A DNA stretch of 21,253 nucleotides from a virus. Location: IMG/VR virus record IMGVR_UViG_3300032293_000145, positions 1-21,253 of that record; one strand, given 5' to 3'. The notes under the pieces are model-generated. The model had not been told where the DNA came from. It did no database searches and saw only the letters and a list, made by a program, of their open reading frames with translations. The position numbers and the translations under genes are program-made. Positions 1 to 8,016 of the stretch are shown piece by piece. How positions within the stretch are numbered: the stretch's first letter is position 1; the number at the start of each line of letters is the position of its first letter.

Positions 1-1049
1 ACAGTGATATCTCTCTGGAAGCCCCAAATACGGTTCTGTGGGAACGTTAGGTCAACGAATCCTGCAGGGTAGTAAGGAACTTCAAGAACAGGTACACCTA
101 GAACACGAGTCTGACGTGCTTCACCGAAAGTCTGGTTTGCACCACCTAGGAACTCTCCACGAGAACCTTCAGTAGAACCGATGTTAGCAATAACAGTACC
201 ATTGTTCTTAACGATGTTGGCAAATGTGTCTGTACCAGCATAGAACTTTAGTCCGTTAGTGATAGCACGGTATCTACGAGGCATAGCCAAGATAAGTGCT
301 TGCATTCTTTCAGTTGTCCAATCAGTGAACGCAGCGTTCGACCCAACTAGAGTTGTGTTGATTACTTCGTGTGCACTTCCAAGGTTTGTACCTGAACCAA
401 CGTTTGGGCTGGTCTTCTCCAAGTTAATGAATCCATTCATAATGCTTAGGAACGAACCTGTTGAACCGTCACCGTTAATGGCTAGGTCTTCGATGTCGTT
501 ACCGAAAGCATTAGTCATTAGACGAACTAGGTGGTCCTCTAGAGCAGCACCCTCGATGTTATCTTCGAGTGTCTCCGCAGAAACTTCCCAGTCTAGACGA
601 ATCTTCTTGGTAGTTAGTTCAACCTTTGAGAAAGTTGCACCTGTGTTAGTGTATGTTGAAACACCCTGGTTTGCAGCACGAATAACACGGTCTCCCACGT
701 TAATCTTTTCCAATTCCATTGTGTTTGCTCTCATTGTAACTCTGCGTCCGTCCTTTGCAAGTGTGGTTGCGTCCCAAACATAGTCGATGAAACGACGTGC
801 CTGTTCAGGGCGTAGGATACCAGTACCTGGATAGTTTGGACTTGCAGTGCTAGATGGGTTTACACCATTTGCACCTGTTGTTACACCAAAGTTAGCGGTT
901 GGGCTGTTACCTAGATAAGTTCCGTTTTCGGAAAATGACCCAGTTCCAGATGATACGCTATCTGATGTACCGAAAGCACCTTCAGCGTTAGGGTATCCAG
1001 AAACTGGAGACGCACCTGAAGGCATATTTTTGATAATTTCTTCTGACAT
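1..1049 (-). CDS. HK97-fold major capsid protein (C-terminus beyond window)
   Basis: The reading frame is open from ATG at 1049 to the left edge, giving 349 codons. The first 75 or so residues are rich in Gly, Ser, Asn and Thr with no coiled coil. From about residue 80 (RPEQARRFIDYVWD) a capsid-like fold follows, with segments such as RLDWEVSAETLEDNIEG and AAFTDWTTERMQALILAMPRRY typical of HK97-family capsid proteins. Hundreds of copies would form the icosahedral shell. The ribosome site is the strongest in the window: AGGAGGTGA at 1066-1058, 8 nt before ATG, as expected for the most abundant virion protein. The gene lies 23 bp after the protease-scaffold gene, in the canonical portal-protease-capsid order. 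There is no scaffold (delta) domain in its N-terminus, which fits a scaffold supplied by the neighbouring gene. The identification is by pattern recognition of the family plus gene order. Confidence 0.9.
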   Translation of the reverse strand, partial: MSEEIIKNMPSGASPVSGYPNAEGAFGTSDSVSSGTGSFSENGTYLGNSPTANFGVTTGANGVNPSSTASPNYPGTGILRPEQARRFIDYVWDATTLAKDGRRVTMRANTMELEKINVGDRVIRAANQGVSTYTNTGATFSKVELTTKKIRLDWEVSAETLEDNIEGAALEDHLVRLMTNAFGNDIEDLAINGDGSTGSFLSIMNGFINLEKTSPNVGSGTNLGSAHEVINTTLVGSNAAFTDWTTERMQALILAMPRRYRAITNGLKFYAGTDTFANIVKNNGTVIANIGSTEGSRGEFLGGANQTFGEARQTRVLGVPVLEVPYYPAGFVDLTFPQNRIWGFQRDIT

Positions 1050-1057
1050 TTTATTTT

Positions 1058-1066
1058 TCACCTCCT
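1058..1066 (-). promoter_or_regulatory. Very strong ribosome binding site of the capsid gene
   Basis: AGGAGGTGA is a nine-base match to the 3' end of 16S rRNA, 8 nt before ATG 1049. It is the best site in the window and fixes the capsid start. Confidence 0.9.
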
Positions 1067-1072
1067 AGTGAA

Positions 1073-1561
1073 TTATTTTAGTAAATCGGATGTTGTGAGG
1101 AAACTTCCGCCCCATACTGATTTTTCCACCAGTACTGGTTCCTGAATGACCTCACCGAGGTCACCAGACTTGCGGAAAGCGGTGTCTGCTTCAACAGCAT
1201 CGATACGCTTTCCAAGATTGTTAAAGTCTGATTCTGCATCTGTAACCTTTGAGGTAACAAATCCAAGAGACTTCTTTAGTTCAGCAACATCAGCAACTAG
1301 TGATGCATTTGCATCTGCTAGTGACTTAATGATTGCTGTAATGTCGCTAAAGGCTGTTGTAACTGTTGAGCCTAGTTCTGAAACTGCCTTGGCAATTTCT
1401 TCCTCTGAACCTGGAACAACTTCTTCTACAACTTCTTCTACATGTGCTGGCTCTGCTACTGGAGCATCCTCAACAACTTCTTCTGTAGCAGGAGCGTCAA
1501 CTACAACTTCTGCCTCTGGAGCGACTTCAACTGATTCAACGTTTACGTTTTCTTCGGTCAT
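1073..1561 (-). CDS. Nested in-frame scaffold protein (internal start in the protease gene)
   Basis: Methionine 255 of the protease frame is preceded by AAAAAGGAG (plus-strand 1571-1579), with AGGAG 9 nt from ATG 1561. This is a much better ribosome site than the parent ATG has. Starting here gives a 162-residue protein made only of the acidic segment and the helical C-terminal region, without the protease. This matches the known arrangement in lambda-type phages, where a scaffold (Nu3) is made from an internal start in the protease gene. I infer that the product is a free scaffold made in excess of the protease. It could be a chance site in an A/G-rich stretch, although its strength, its spacing and its position exactly at the domain boundary argue otherwise. 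Confidence 0.6.
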   Translation of the reverse strand: MTEENVNVESVEVAPEAEVVVDAPATEEVVEDAPVAEPAHVEEVVEEVVPGSEEEIAKAVSELGSTVTTAFSDITAIIKSLADANASLVADVAELKKSLGFVTSKVTDAESDFNNLGKRIDAVEADTAFRKSGDLGEVIQEPVLVEKSVWGGSFLTTSDLLK

Positions 1562-2323
1562 GTTATCATTCTCCTTTTTAATAGTCTTAGAAGTATTAAT
1601 GCCTTTAGCACTATCTACTAAGAACTTTATCATGTCAAGTTTGTCATCATCTGACTTCTCGACAAAACCTATGTTTTGCATACTTGCACCAGTTACTGGG
1701 CTTAATGCTGTTTCTTCTTCTGAAATTGTTACTAATCCAGACTCTTTGTCCCAGAAAACATTTTCTAGAATTGTTTCTGTACCCTCGCCTGTAATGGTGT
1801 CAACACCATCTACCTTTTCAACAGATAGGATATTTGCAAACTGATTTGCTGGACTATCAACAAGGGATAACTCTACCAAGTCGTAGTCTTTAATAATTCT
1901 AATAGCGGAATCGCTCTTCTCGTCATAACCGTCATCCCACTTGTTCATCTTTCCGCCAATGGAAAAACCTGTGTAGGTTCCGTCAATAACTTTTTCCCAT
2001 GCATCCTGAGCACCCTTTGAAACATATGCTGATACATAAATACCTTGATAGAACTTTTTTGTCTCTGGGTCAAAATATTTGTCTTCTTTGAATGCTACCA
2101 TTTTACCAATTGCTTTTGGTTGGTGCATTTCACGAATGTTACCACGGAACTTTGAGAAGGCTGATAGAGATGCTTCTGGGGTAACTATATCGTTCTGCTT
2201 GTCAATGTTATCAAGCGTGGCAAAACCAGATACAATTCTACGTTCTGCGTCTACCTTAGTAAGAGGCATAGAGATACGGACGTTATTTCCGTCAATGTCA
2301 AAATGTGCTTTTTGAATACTCAT
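1073..2323 (-). CDS. Prohead protease (S78/HK97 gp4-like) with C-terminal scaffold region
   Basis: This is a 416-residue protein. Residues 1-170 match the phage prohead protease fold: VSGFATLDNIDKQNDIV (31-47), a histidine in IREMHQP (His67), a serine in YTGFSIGGK (Ser121) and ELSLVDSPANQFA (151-163). His67 and Ser121 are the likely catalytic pair. Residues 255-330 are very acidic and rich in Val, Ala, Pro and Glu, and about 310-385 looks helical or coiled-coil, as in scaffold or delta domains. The protein should therefore sit inside the procapsid, guide shell assembly and later cut itself and the scaffold. ATG 2323 has no Shine-Dalgarno but lies 7 nt after a TATAAT box (2335-2330), so it looks leaderless. 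An in-frame internal start at 1561 is listed separately. The fold assignment is strong; the scaffold role of the C-terminus is inferred from composition and context. Confidence 0.88.
   Translation of the reverse strand: MSIQKAHFDIDGNNVRISMPLTKVDAERRIVSGFATLDNIDKQNDIVTPEASLSAFSKFRGNIREMHQPKAIGKMVAFKEDKYFDPETKKFYQGIYVSAYVSKGAQDAWEKVIDGTYTGFSIGGKMNKWDDGYDEKSDSAIRIIKDYDLVELSLVDSPANQFANILSVEKVDGVDTITGEGTETILENVFWDKESGLVTISEEETALSPVTGASMQNIGFVEKSDDDKLDMIKFLVDSAKGINTSKTIKKENDNMTEENVNVESVEVAPEAEVVVDAPATEEVVEDAPVAEPAHVEEVVEEVVPGSEEEIAKAVSELGSTVTTAFSDITAIIKSLADANASLVADVAELKKSLGFVTSKVTDAESDFNNLGKRIDAVEADTAFRKSGDLGEVIQEPVLVEKSVWGGSFLTTSDLLK
1571..1579 (-). promoter_or_regulatory. Internal ribosome binding site for the nested scaffold
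   Basis: AAAAAGGAG within the protease coding sequence, with AGGAG 9 nt before the in-frame ATG 1561. It supports separate synthesis of the scaffold part. Confidence 0.65.
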
Positions 2324-2329
2324 AGATTA

Positions 2330-2338
2330 ATTATAGCC
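2330..2338 (-). promoter_or_regulatory. Leaderless-type promoter of protease-scaffold gene
   Basis: TATAAT (2335-2330) ends 6 nt before ATG 2323. No Shine-Dalgarno lies between, so transcription should start at or next to the ATG. Confidence 0.7.
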
Positions 2339-2367
2339 CCTTTTTGTGAAAGTGTTATACAAATGTT

Positions 2368-2376
2368 ATTATACCA
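2368..2376 (-). promoter_or_regulatory. Second extended -10 promoter upstream of protease-scaffold gene
   Basis: TGGTATAAT sits just after the portal stop and 38 bp upstream of the leaderless promoter box. It would give a transcript with about a 37-nt leader. Two promoters in tandem suggest a need for high head-gene expression. Confidence 0.6.
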
Positions 2377-2381
2377 CTTTT

Positions 2382-3980
2382 TTAGGAGGAGCGTCTCCCC
2401 TCGCCTTGTGCATTTCTACCTGCAGTTGTTGCTGTGTTGTCAGCCTGTGCCTGTTGTCTTTGAGCATCACGCTCTCTGTTACCTGCATTGTTGGCATTAG
2501 AGTCTGCTGCTTGGCGAGCAGTTGGTTGAATCATAGAGTCACTTTCGGAACGTTCTGGAAGATTAAGAAGTTCACGAGCCTCGTTAGGAACCATAATCTG
2601 GTTCTTAACATAGTTAGTAAGAATCTGTGACTGAGCCAACTCATCGGTAAGTGTGAGTTCGTTAAACTTAAATTCTAGAACATCTGTCTTTTCACGAATA
2701 ATCTTATTAAGAATCTTTTCAAGATTGCGTTGTGCTGGTCTTGCTACCTGCTCTTTAAATGTTCTATCTTGTGCTAGTGAGTCAGCGATTGATGATGAAC
2801 TGCTACCACCAAGTTTTGAAAGTGGTACTTGGTGAGCAACAAGAATATCGTCACGGTTCTGGTCACGGTACTTTGAGAACGAACCTTCTTGAATACCATT
2901 TTCAATTGGTTCCATCTTGAACTCAACCTTATTGCTATCTGAATCTCCTGGCAATGGGATGTAAAGAGTTCTGTGTGACTGACCCTTTAGACCAGTCTGT
3001 AGGAATCGGAACAACTTGTCCTCTGCCTCTTGGGTAAGTTGTGCACCCTTAAGAGTTACGATATAGCGTGGAACAGCCTTATTGTTGAAGTAGTCAATGT
3101 TGTATTGTGATGCCAGCATGTCTCCTAGTAGAGATGGCATGGCAGCCATAACATCTGGAACACCATAGAAAGTGTTTAGTGGAGAGTATTCCTTAATGTG
3201 GATAATCTCGTTTGGTCGTGGGTCTTCGGTAATGTAGTTTACATTCTTTGCCCCAAAGTTGCGGAAGTAAACGACCTTATTTGAAATGATTTGAACATAA
3301 CCATCACGCAATCTGCGGACACGCATTGTTGATGCAGGGATGTGACCAATGTAGCCAATCTCTCCAGTTGTTGTTCTTCCAACTTCGATATAGCCATTAC
3401 CCATAGCGTGAACATCTGTGAATACTTTTTCAAGAACTGAGGAGAATGACTCGTCCTGGTTTAGACCTTCTATCCAATCTCTAAGTTGAACTTTTAGTCT
3501 TTCAATTCTATTTCTGGCACGAGACATCTGGTCTGCTGATGCAGCCTCTAGTTTAAGGTTTGTTTTGTCAGATACGATAAAGTCATAGCCAAGACCAACT
3601 GTGTTTTCAACTTTTGCATCGATAGCAGCGTGGTTAGCAAATGATGTGTCGTAGTAGTTTGCAAGTTCGTAAAGGTTGTATGGTGGGGTAATTACATCAA
3701 AGAGTGAGTATGCGTTGCGAAATACTATACCAGGGTTAATGGCATTTGAGCGAGCACCATTAGTACCCATTTGGATTGCACCAGCAGACTCTAGATAAGC
3801 ATCGTCACCCAAAGCCTTAGCCATTCTAGAACTTCTACGTTTAAAGTTAGTCTGCATACCAGCCAGACCTTTTAATTCGTCCCATGATTTTGTAAATGGG
3901 TCCATAGAAGCAAATTCGTTTACAGCCTCTTGAGCCTCATCTAGTCTTGCAGGAGTATTAGCGTATTCATAATAATTCAT
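2382..3980 (-). CDS. Phage portal protein
   Basis: This 532-residue protein would form the dodecameric ring at the capsid vertex through which DNA is packaged and to which the tail attaches. Family-like segments include AYSLFDVITPPYNLYELANYY (about residues 90-110), a clip/stem-like central part and SKYRDQNRDDILVAHQVPLSKLGG (about 365-390). These are characteristic of the HK97/SPP1-like portal family (Pfam Phage_portal). The last 45 or so residues are a Gln/Asn/Ala/Arg-rich low-complexity tail. The start ATG 3980 overlaps the stop of the preceding small gene as TAATG, and no strong Shine-Dalgarno is visible, so translation is probably coupled. Position directly before the protease is canonical. 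The length is usual for the family. Confidence 0.9.
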   Translation of the reverse strand: MNYYEYANTPARLDEAQEAVNEFASMDPFTKSWDELKGLAGMQTNFKRRSSRMAKALGDDAYLESAGAIQMGTNGARSNAINPGIVFRNAYSLFDVITPPYNLYELANYYDTSFANHAAIDAKVENTVGLGYDFIVSDKTNLKLEAASADQMSRARNRIERLKVQLRDWIEGLNQDESFSSVLEKVFTDVHAMGNGYIEVGRTTTGEIGYIGHIPASTMRVRRLRDGYVQIISNKVVYFRNFGAKNVNYITEDPRPNEIIHIKEYSPLNTFYGVPDVMAAMPSLLGDMLASQYNIDYFNNKAVPRYIVTLKGAQLTQEAEDKLFRFLQTGLKGQSHRTLYIPLPGDSDSNKVEFKMEPIENGIQEGSFSKYRDQNRDDILVAHQVPLSKLGGSSSSSIADSLAQDRTFKEQVARPAQRNLEKILNKIIREKTDVLEFKFNELTLTDELAQSQILTNYVKNQIMVPNEARELLNLPERSESDSMIQPTARQAADSNANNAGNRERDAQRQQAQADNTATTAGRNAQGEGRRSS

Positions 3981-4375
3981 TAATCGTCACGTCCGTATAG
4001 GTCTAGTGTCTTCTTAGCATCTACTAGTGCACCTAGGTCTGTTTCTGAAGGAATATATCCCTGAGCCATGCGGTCAATCTGTTCGCTGTATTCTTCGTCT
4101 GATACCTTGCGAACATTGGCAAAGAATACTGCCTGACCATCTGGCTGTCCTAGCCAAGTTGCCTCATTACGAAGCAAAGCAATCCTTGATTCATCACCCT
4201 TCATGGAGTCGATGCTTAGGGCATTTCCATCTCCATCGGTAAACATTTTACCTGAGCGTAGTTGCCAAACGTAGATTCCATAGTCTGAAAAAGGTTCCTC
4301 TACGACAGAAACTCTTGTTTTACCAATTTGGTTGGGCATGACTTGACCAATATCTTTTGTAGTATCTATATTCAT
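3980..4375 (-). CDS. Small unknown protein coupled to the portal gene
   Basis: This 131-residue acidic soluble protein (for example YGIYVWQLRSGKMFTDGDGN, GQPDGQAVFFANVRKVSDEE) has no signal peptide or membrane segment, and I do not recognise a family. I chose ATG 4375 rather than GTG 4381: a TATACT box with TGG in front (4391-4383) ends 7 nt before ATG 4375, so the GTG would lie upstream of the expected transcript start. No Shine-Dalgarno is present, which fits a leaderless message. Its stop codon overlaps the portal start (TAATG), so the two proteins are probably made together. The position suggests a head or portal accessory protein, but nothing in the sequence proves that. Confidence 0.75.
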   Translation of the reverse strand: MNIDTTKDIGQVMPNQIGKTRVSVVEEPFSDYGIYVWQLRSGKMFTDGDGNALSIDSMKGDESRIALLRNEATWLGQPDGQAVFFANVRKVSDEEYSEQIDRMAQGYIPSETDLGALVDAKKTLDLYGRDD

Positions 4376-4382
4376 AACCACT

Positions 4383-4391
4383 AGTATACCA
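4383..4391 (-). promoter_or_regulatory. Leaderless-type promoter of the small gene before the portal
   Basis: TGGTATACT ends 7 nt before ATG 4375. It lies directly after the stop of the LamG-like gene. Confidence 0.65.
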
Positions 4392-4393
4392 CA

Positions 4394-7300
4394 TTATGAT
4401 GCACTATATATGTTTGATTGTTTTGTTAGTCCTACCAAAACTTCTCCATGCTTACCAGTTATAGTTAAACCAGAGGTACTTTCATTATTTGATATATTTG
4501 TTTTTGAAACTCCAGCATATACATCATATATTTGTGAAAGACTAATAGGAACATTAGCCTTGTCCGCCATTTTTGTTAGTTCTTCCCAAGTAATAGAAGA
4601 ACTCCAGACTGACCAGTCATATTGAACATTTGATACATTATCAGAAATAGCAGGATTAATGACATCACGCCAAGTTCTTGCCTTTTTGCTATTTAATATT
4701 CTACTTTGTGACAATGAGTAAAATGATATATTGTCAATAGATACTGAAGGTTTTACTATTAGTTTTCCTGGATTTGAGTCGAAGTCTAATGGCTCTACAA
4801 ACACAATTCCTAAAATACCCCATTCATTTAGTGTCATAGTTGCTTCTTTTACAAGTTCTCCATTCCAGTAAAAATACATATTTTCGTTTATCATGTCTGC
4901 CAAATATTGATAGTATGAGTTTGCGTACAATCTTACTCTTTGTGAGTTTGATGCTATTGAAGAACCAGAAAGTGTTGGAGTTTTGTCTAAGGCTTCCATT
5001 ACAAAATCTATTACTCTTGTTGTTGTTTCTATTGAGAATATAACTCCAAGTGTTGGATATTCTAGATAATTTGATGTAGATGTATTCTTTGTAAATGGGA
5101 ACTGATAGTTAATAAACATCTGCATTCCACTTAAAGTATAGTTTGGACTTGCTTTTTCATTTATAGAAACATAGAATCCACGGTCTTCTGGGGAATCTGG
5201 GATGTCTCCAACTAATTTTATTCCAGATTGTGGGGTTAGATTTAAATAAGGACTAGTCTGCTTATCAATCAGAAAAGGGTTTGGCTCTGTATAGTCATAG
5301 GCTACTCCATTATGGTAGTATGGAGTTATTGTAGTTCCAGTTTTAGAACCAAGTGTATTCTTTAGAGATGTTCCAGTGTTTAGTGCTTGCGAAGCAAACT
5401 GCAAATACTTTATTTCAACTGGATTGAGTATAGATGTTGGCAAATGTATGTCTAAATGAACAACAATAGCGTATTCTGTAAAATCTATAGATGGTGGTAA
5501 GTATATAATTGTTCTATCATTTATCTCATACTTTGTTGTTGCCCAACTACCAGAAGGAGTAATTGTGTTGTTTGCATTTAATGCTACTGTTGTTGCAAAA
5601 GATGATAGGTCTAGGTTTGGACCTGTAGATGCTGTGATATCTTGAAAAGTAATGTAGTTGTTTAGTCCAGAGCCATCACTTATAGAAAATGATGTCCCAG
5701 TTCCAGACGATAAAATGTTTTTTGTATAATCGATATTATATTGCAAAAATGACAAGTTGTAAACCTGATTACCAGAGCCATCAAGCACATTTTTTGCAAG
5801 CAAAGTTAGCGGAATGTAGTCCTGCCAGTAACATGCTGCACCAATATCAAAGCCCAAGTCTTTATTAAACATCAATGAGTAACTTGATAACCTGTCGTAT
5901 TTGGATACCCAGGAGACTGCTGGCAAAGCAATGAACGTTCCATTGGCATTAATCTGGGATGTAAAGTTTGTGAGGTTACGCTTGTTGTCGAAAGATATCC
6001 TAACTATAGATTCTTCGTAAAAATATGTGTTTGTAGTATCTTCATCTCCACCAAAATAAACTATGACATCATCTTGATTAGAAAACAGGGACGTATTTAA
6101 ATTTGCATTTGGATAAGTTGTTGTAAATTTATCTATATCTATTCCAACAAAGAATACGTTACTTAGTCTAGAAATTGAGGTTGTGGCTCCTGAAATAGTT
6201 GTTTCTGTAATGCCACCGTCATTACTGTATTTGTAATAAACACTATTACTTTGTGTTGTTATTTTTAGATAGTTGTTAGTATTCTTATTTATAAATTTAA
6301 ATATAAGTTTTTCTGTCGCACTCGATGGTGCTTGCAAAATTGCATGAACACCCTTTACTGATTCATTTAAAACATTTAATGAATCGAACTTAATGTATGT
6401 TTTATCGTATGCTGCTACTGGCTTTAGTTTAAATTCGTTTGCTGTTGGTGGCAAAGCAGAGTTTGCTGTTTCTAGGGTATTTTTTGAAAACGTGGTATCT
6501 GTAAATATAAAATTAGGCAAAGAATAGGTTGGGGAAGACAAAGCATTGTTCTTTTCAATAAAGTTGCTTAGTAGACCGTTCTTCCATTTTCCAGTTTCTG
6601 GATAGTTGTAATCATTTGAATAGTTTGCCTTTGTATAGTCAATTGCTACTGTTGTAGAGTCGTACTGTGAGTTTATATCTTCTGGTATTCTTGTTCCAAT
6701 ACCGCTTACAAAATTAACTAATGCTTGGGTATTTGAAAATTGATAAGGATATATTGATACAGAGTCTATTTGGATTTGTTGATATTCTGAACCAATTCCA
6801 ATCCAGTCTGTTTCTGGCACTGCTGTGGCTAAAGTGTCTAGGTCAGTTTCATCTAGCGATAGAGATATTGCGTCTTCGCCATTAACAAATAGTTTTATAA
6901 AGTTTTTGCTGTATGTAATTTGAAGCAACATCGGTCTATTCCAATATCCAACATAGTGATACCCAATCTTATCTCCAAGTTGTAGAATTATGCTGTTATT
7001 AGAAACATACAATCCATTGCCACTTTTTTCTGATGCTAGTCCAAGTATCTTGGTTCTGCCTATACCATCCTGGTCTGGAAGTGTCCATTTCTGATAGTTT
7101 AACTTCATCCAAAATTCAAAAGTGTATTCTTTATTTTTACCCTTTTGATTTAAAAATCCAAACGCTGGAAATAACATTGAACATGGTTGATAGGTTGCTC
7201 CAGATGTTTCATATGAAAATGCTATAGCCTTATCCGAACCCATTGCCAGTGGTATGCTCGAAGCCCTAGCAAATATTTTTTTATCATCAGATAGGTAGTA

Positions 7301-7954
7301 TGCACTGTATTGATTGTTTCCATAATCTTTTGTTTCATACCCTTTTTGAGATGTAAAACCAGTTATAGATGATAGGGTTGTTAGAGATGTTGTCTGAATA
7401 CCCAAAGAATACTTGTTAAATTCTTCGGACATATGACCAACAGTTAATCCATTAATCCAAAACTCATTGTCTGTTGCTGACCCAGAATAATTTATTTTAA
7501 TATATACTTTAGCACTTGCAACGCTGGCAAAAAAAGTTTGTGAAATAAAAACCCAATCCTGATATACAGATGGGTAGTATGTAGCAACAACTGGGGTATT
7601 TGAAGCAATCTGATATCCAATATCTACACTAGTTATATTTAAACTACCCACATACAAATAAAATCCAACACAAAAAGAGGTTGTTGAGTTTGTAAAAGTA
7701 CTGACATTGGTTGCTGTTATTGAACCTGAACCAGAAGTACTTAAAAGTTTTGTGGTTGTACTAGATGGGAACGGTGCTGTTGATGGTGTTGTTAGGTTTG
7801 TTGCAGTTCCACCAGATATTGTCCAACCGCTGCTAAGACTTCTGTTGGCATTTGTAATTAATGAAATATAGTCTACAGAATCATCCAAAGACCATGTGGC
7901 TATTGGATGCTGTGCAAATATTTTTTCTGAATAGATGTTAGAAATGGATGGCAT
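4394..7954 (-). CDS. Giant LamG/concanavalin-like tail or adhesin protein
   Basis: This 1186-residue protein is rich in Ser, Thr, Asn and Tyr. Residues about 270-405 form a recognisable LamG-like jelly roll: EYTFEFWMKLNYQ, GNGLYVSNNSIILQLGD, PMLLQITYSKNFIKLFVNGE and IDSVSIYPYQFS. A second similar region lies near residues 930-1080 (ENMYFYWNGELVKEATMTLNEWGILGIVFVEP, SIDNISFYSLS). Such folds bind polysaccharides, so this is probably a host-recognition protein of the virion. The N-terminus (NIYSEKIFAQHPIATWSLDD) resembles the start of large LamG proteins in actinobacterial phages. ATG 7954 is 7 nt after a TAGAAT box with TGG in front, and there is no Shine-Dalgarno. A terminator for the upstream reductase precedes the promoter, making this a separate transcription unit. 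Its exact place in the virion is unknown. Confidence 0.75.
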   Translation of the reverse strand: MPSISNIYSEKIFAQHPIATWSLDDSVDYISLITNANRSLSSGWTISGGTATNLTTPSTAPFPSSTTTKLLSTSGSGSITATNVSTFTNSTTSFCVGFYLYVGSLNITSVDIGYQIASNTPVVATYYPSVYQDWVFISQTFFASVASAKVYIKINYSGSATDNEFWINGLTVGHMSEEFNKYSLGIQTTSLTTLSSITGFTSQKGYETKDYGNNQYSAYYLSDDKKIFARASSIPLAMGSDKAIAFSYETSGATYQPCSMLFPAFGFLNQKGKNKEYTFEFWMKLNYQKWTLPDQDGIGRTKILGLASEKSGNGLYVSNNSIILQLGDKIGYHYVGYWNRPMLLQITYSKNFIKLFVNGEDAISLSLDETDLDTLATAVPETDWIGIGSEYQQIQIDSVSIYPYQFSNTQALVNFVSGIGTRIPEDINSQYDSTTVAIDYTKANYSNDYNYPETGKWKNGLLSNFIEKNNALSSPTYSLPNFIFTDTTFSKNTLETANSALPPTANEFKLKPVAAYDKTYIKFDSLNVLNESVKGVHAILQAPSSATEKLIFKFINKNTNNYLKITTQSNSVYYKYSNDGGITETTISGATTSISRLSNVFFVGIDIDKFTTTYPNANLNTSLFSNQDDVIVYFGGDEDTTNTYFYEESIVRISFDNKRNLTNFTSQINANGTFIALPAVSWVSKYDRLSSYSLMFNKDLGFDIGAACYWQDYIPLTLLAKNVLDGSGNQVYNLSFLQYNIDYTKNILSSGTGTSFSISDGSGLNNYITFQDITASTGPNLDLSSFATTVALNANNTITPSGSWATTKYEINDRTIIYLPPSIDFTEYAIVVHLDIHLPTSILNPVEIKYLQFASQALNTGTSLKNTLGSKTGTTITPYYHNGVAYDYTEPNPFLIDKQTSPYLNLTPQSGIKLVGDIPDSPEDRGFYVSINEKASPNYTLSGMQMFINYQFPFTKNTSTSNYLEYPTLGVIFSIETTTRVIDFVMEALDKTPTLSGSSIASNSQRVRLYANSYYQYLADMINENMYFYWNGELVKEATMTLNEWGILGIVFVEPLDFDSNPGKLIVKPSVSIDNISFYSLSQSRILNSKKARTWRDVINPAISDNVSNVQYDWSVWSSSITWEELTKMADKANVPISLSQIYDVYAGVSKTNISNNESTSGLTITGKHGEVLVGLTKQSNIYSAS

Positions 7955-7961
7955 ATCTACT

Positions 7962-7970
7962 ATTCTACCA
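7962..7970 (-). promoter_or_regulatory. Leaderless-type promoter of LamG-like gene
   Basis: TGGTAGAAT ends 7 nt before ATG 7954. It begins 2 bp after the T-tract of the reductase terminator. One base differs from the window consensus. Confidence 0.65.
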
Positions 7971-7971
7971 C

Positions 7972-8006
7972 ATAAGAAAATACCCTGCCAAGTTAATGAC
8001 AGGGTA
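7972..8006 (-). terminator. Rho-independent terminator of the ribonucleotide reductase gene
   Basis: On the minus strand TACCCTGTCA pairs with TGGCAGGGTA (10 bp with one G-U), with loop TTAACT, followed by TTTTCTTATG. It starts 10 bp after the reductase stop, and isolates that gene from the LamG-like gene downstream. Confidence 0.85.
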
Positions 8007-8016
8007 CTTTACCTAT

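Noticed and set aside
259-783. 174-residue plus-strand frame
   Set aside because: It lies opposite the capsid gene, which has strong family features and a near-perfect ribosome site.
1420-1445. Short TTCTTCTACAAC-type repeat
   Set aside because: It is explained by the Glu-Glu-Val-Val codons of the acidic scaffold segment.
1146-1844. 232-residue Ser/Thr-rich open frame on the plus strand
   Set aside because: It is antisense to the protease-scaffold gene, which has clear domain motifs. Its composition is what an acidic Val/Glu/Ala-rich region gives on the opposite strand. No ribosome site.
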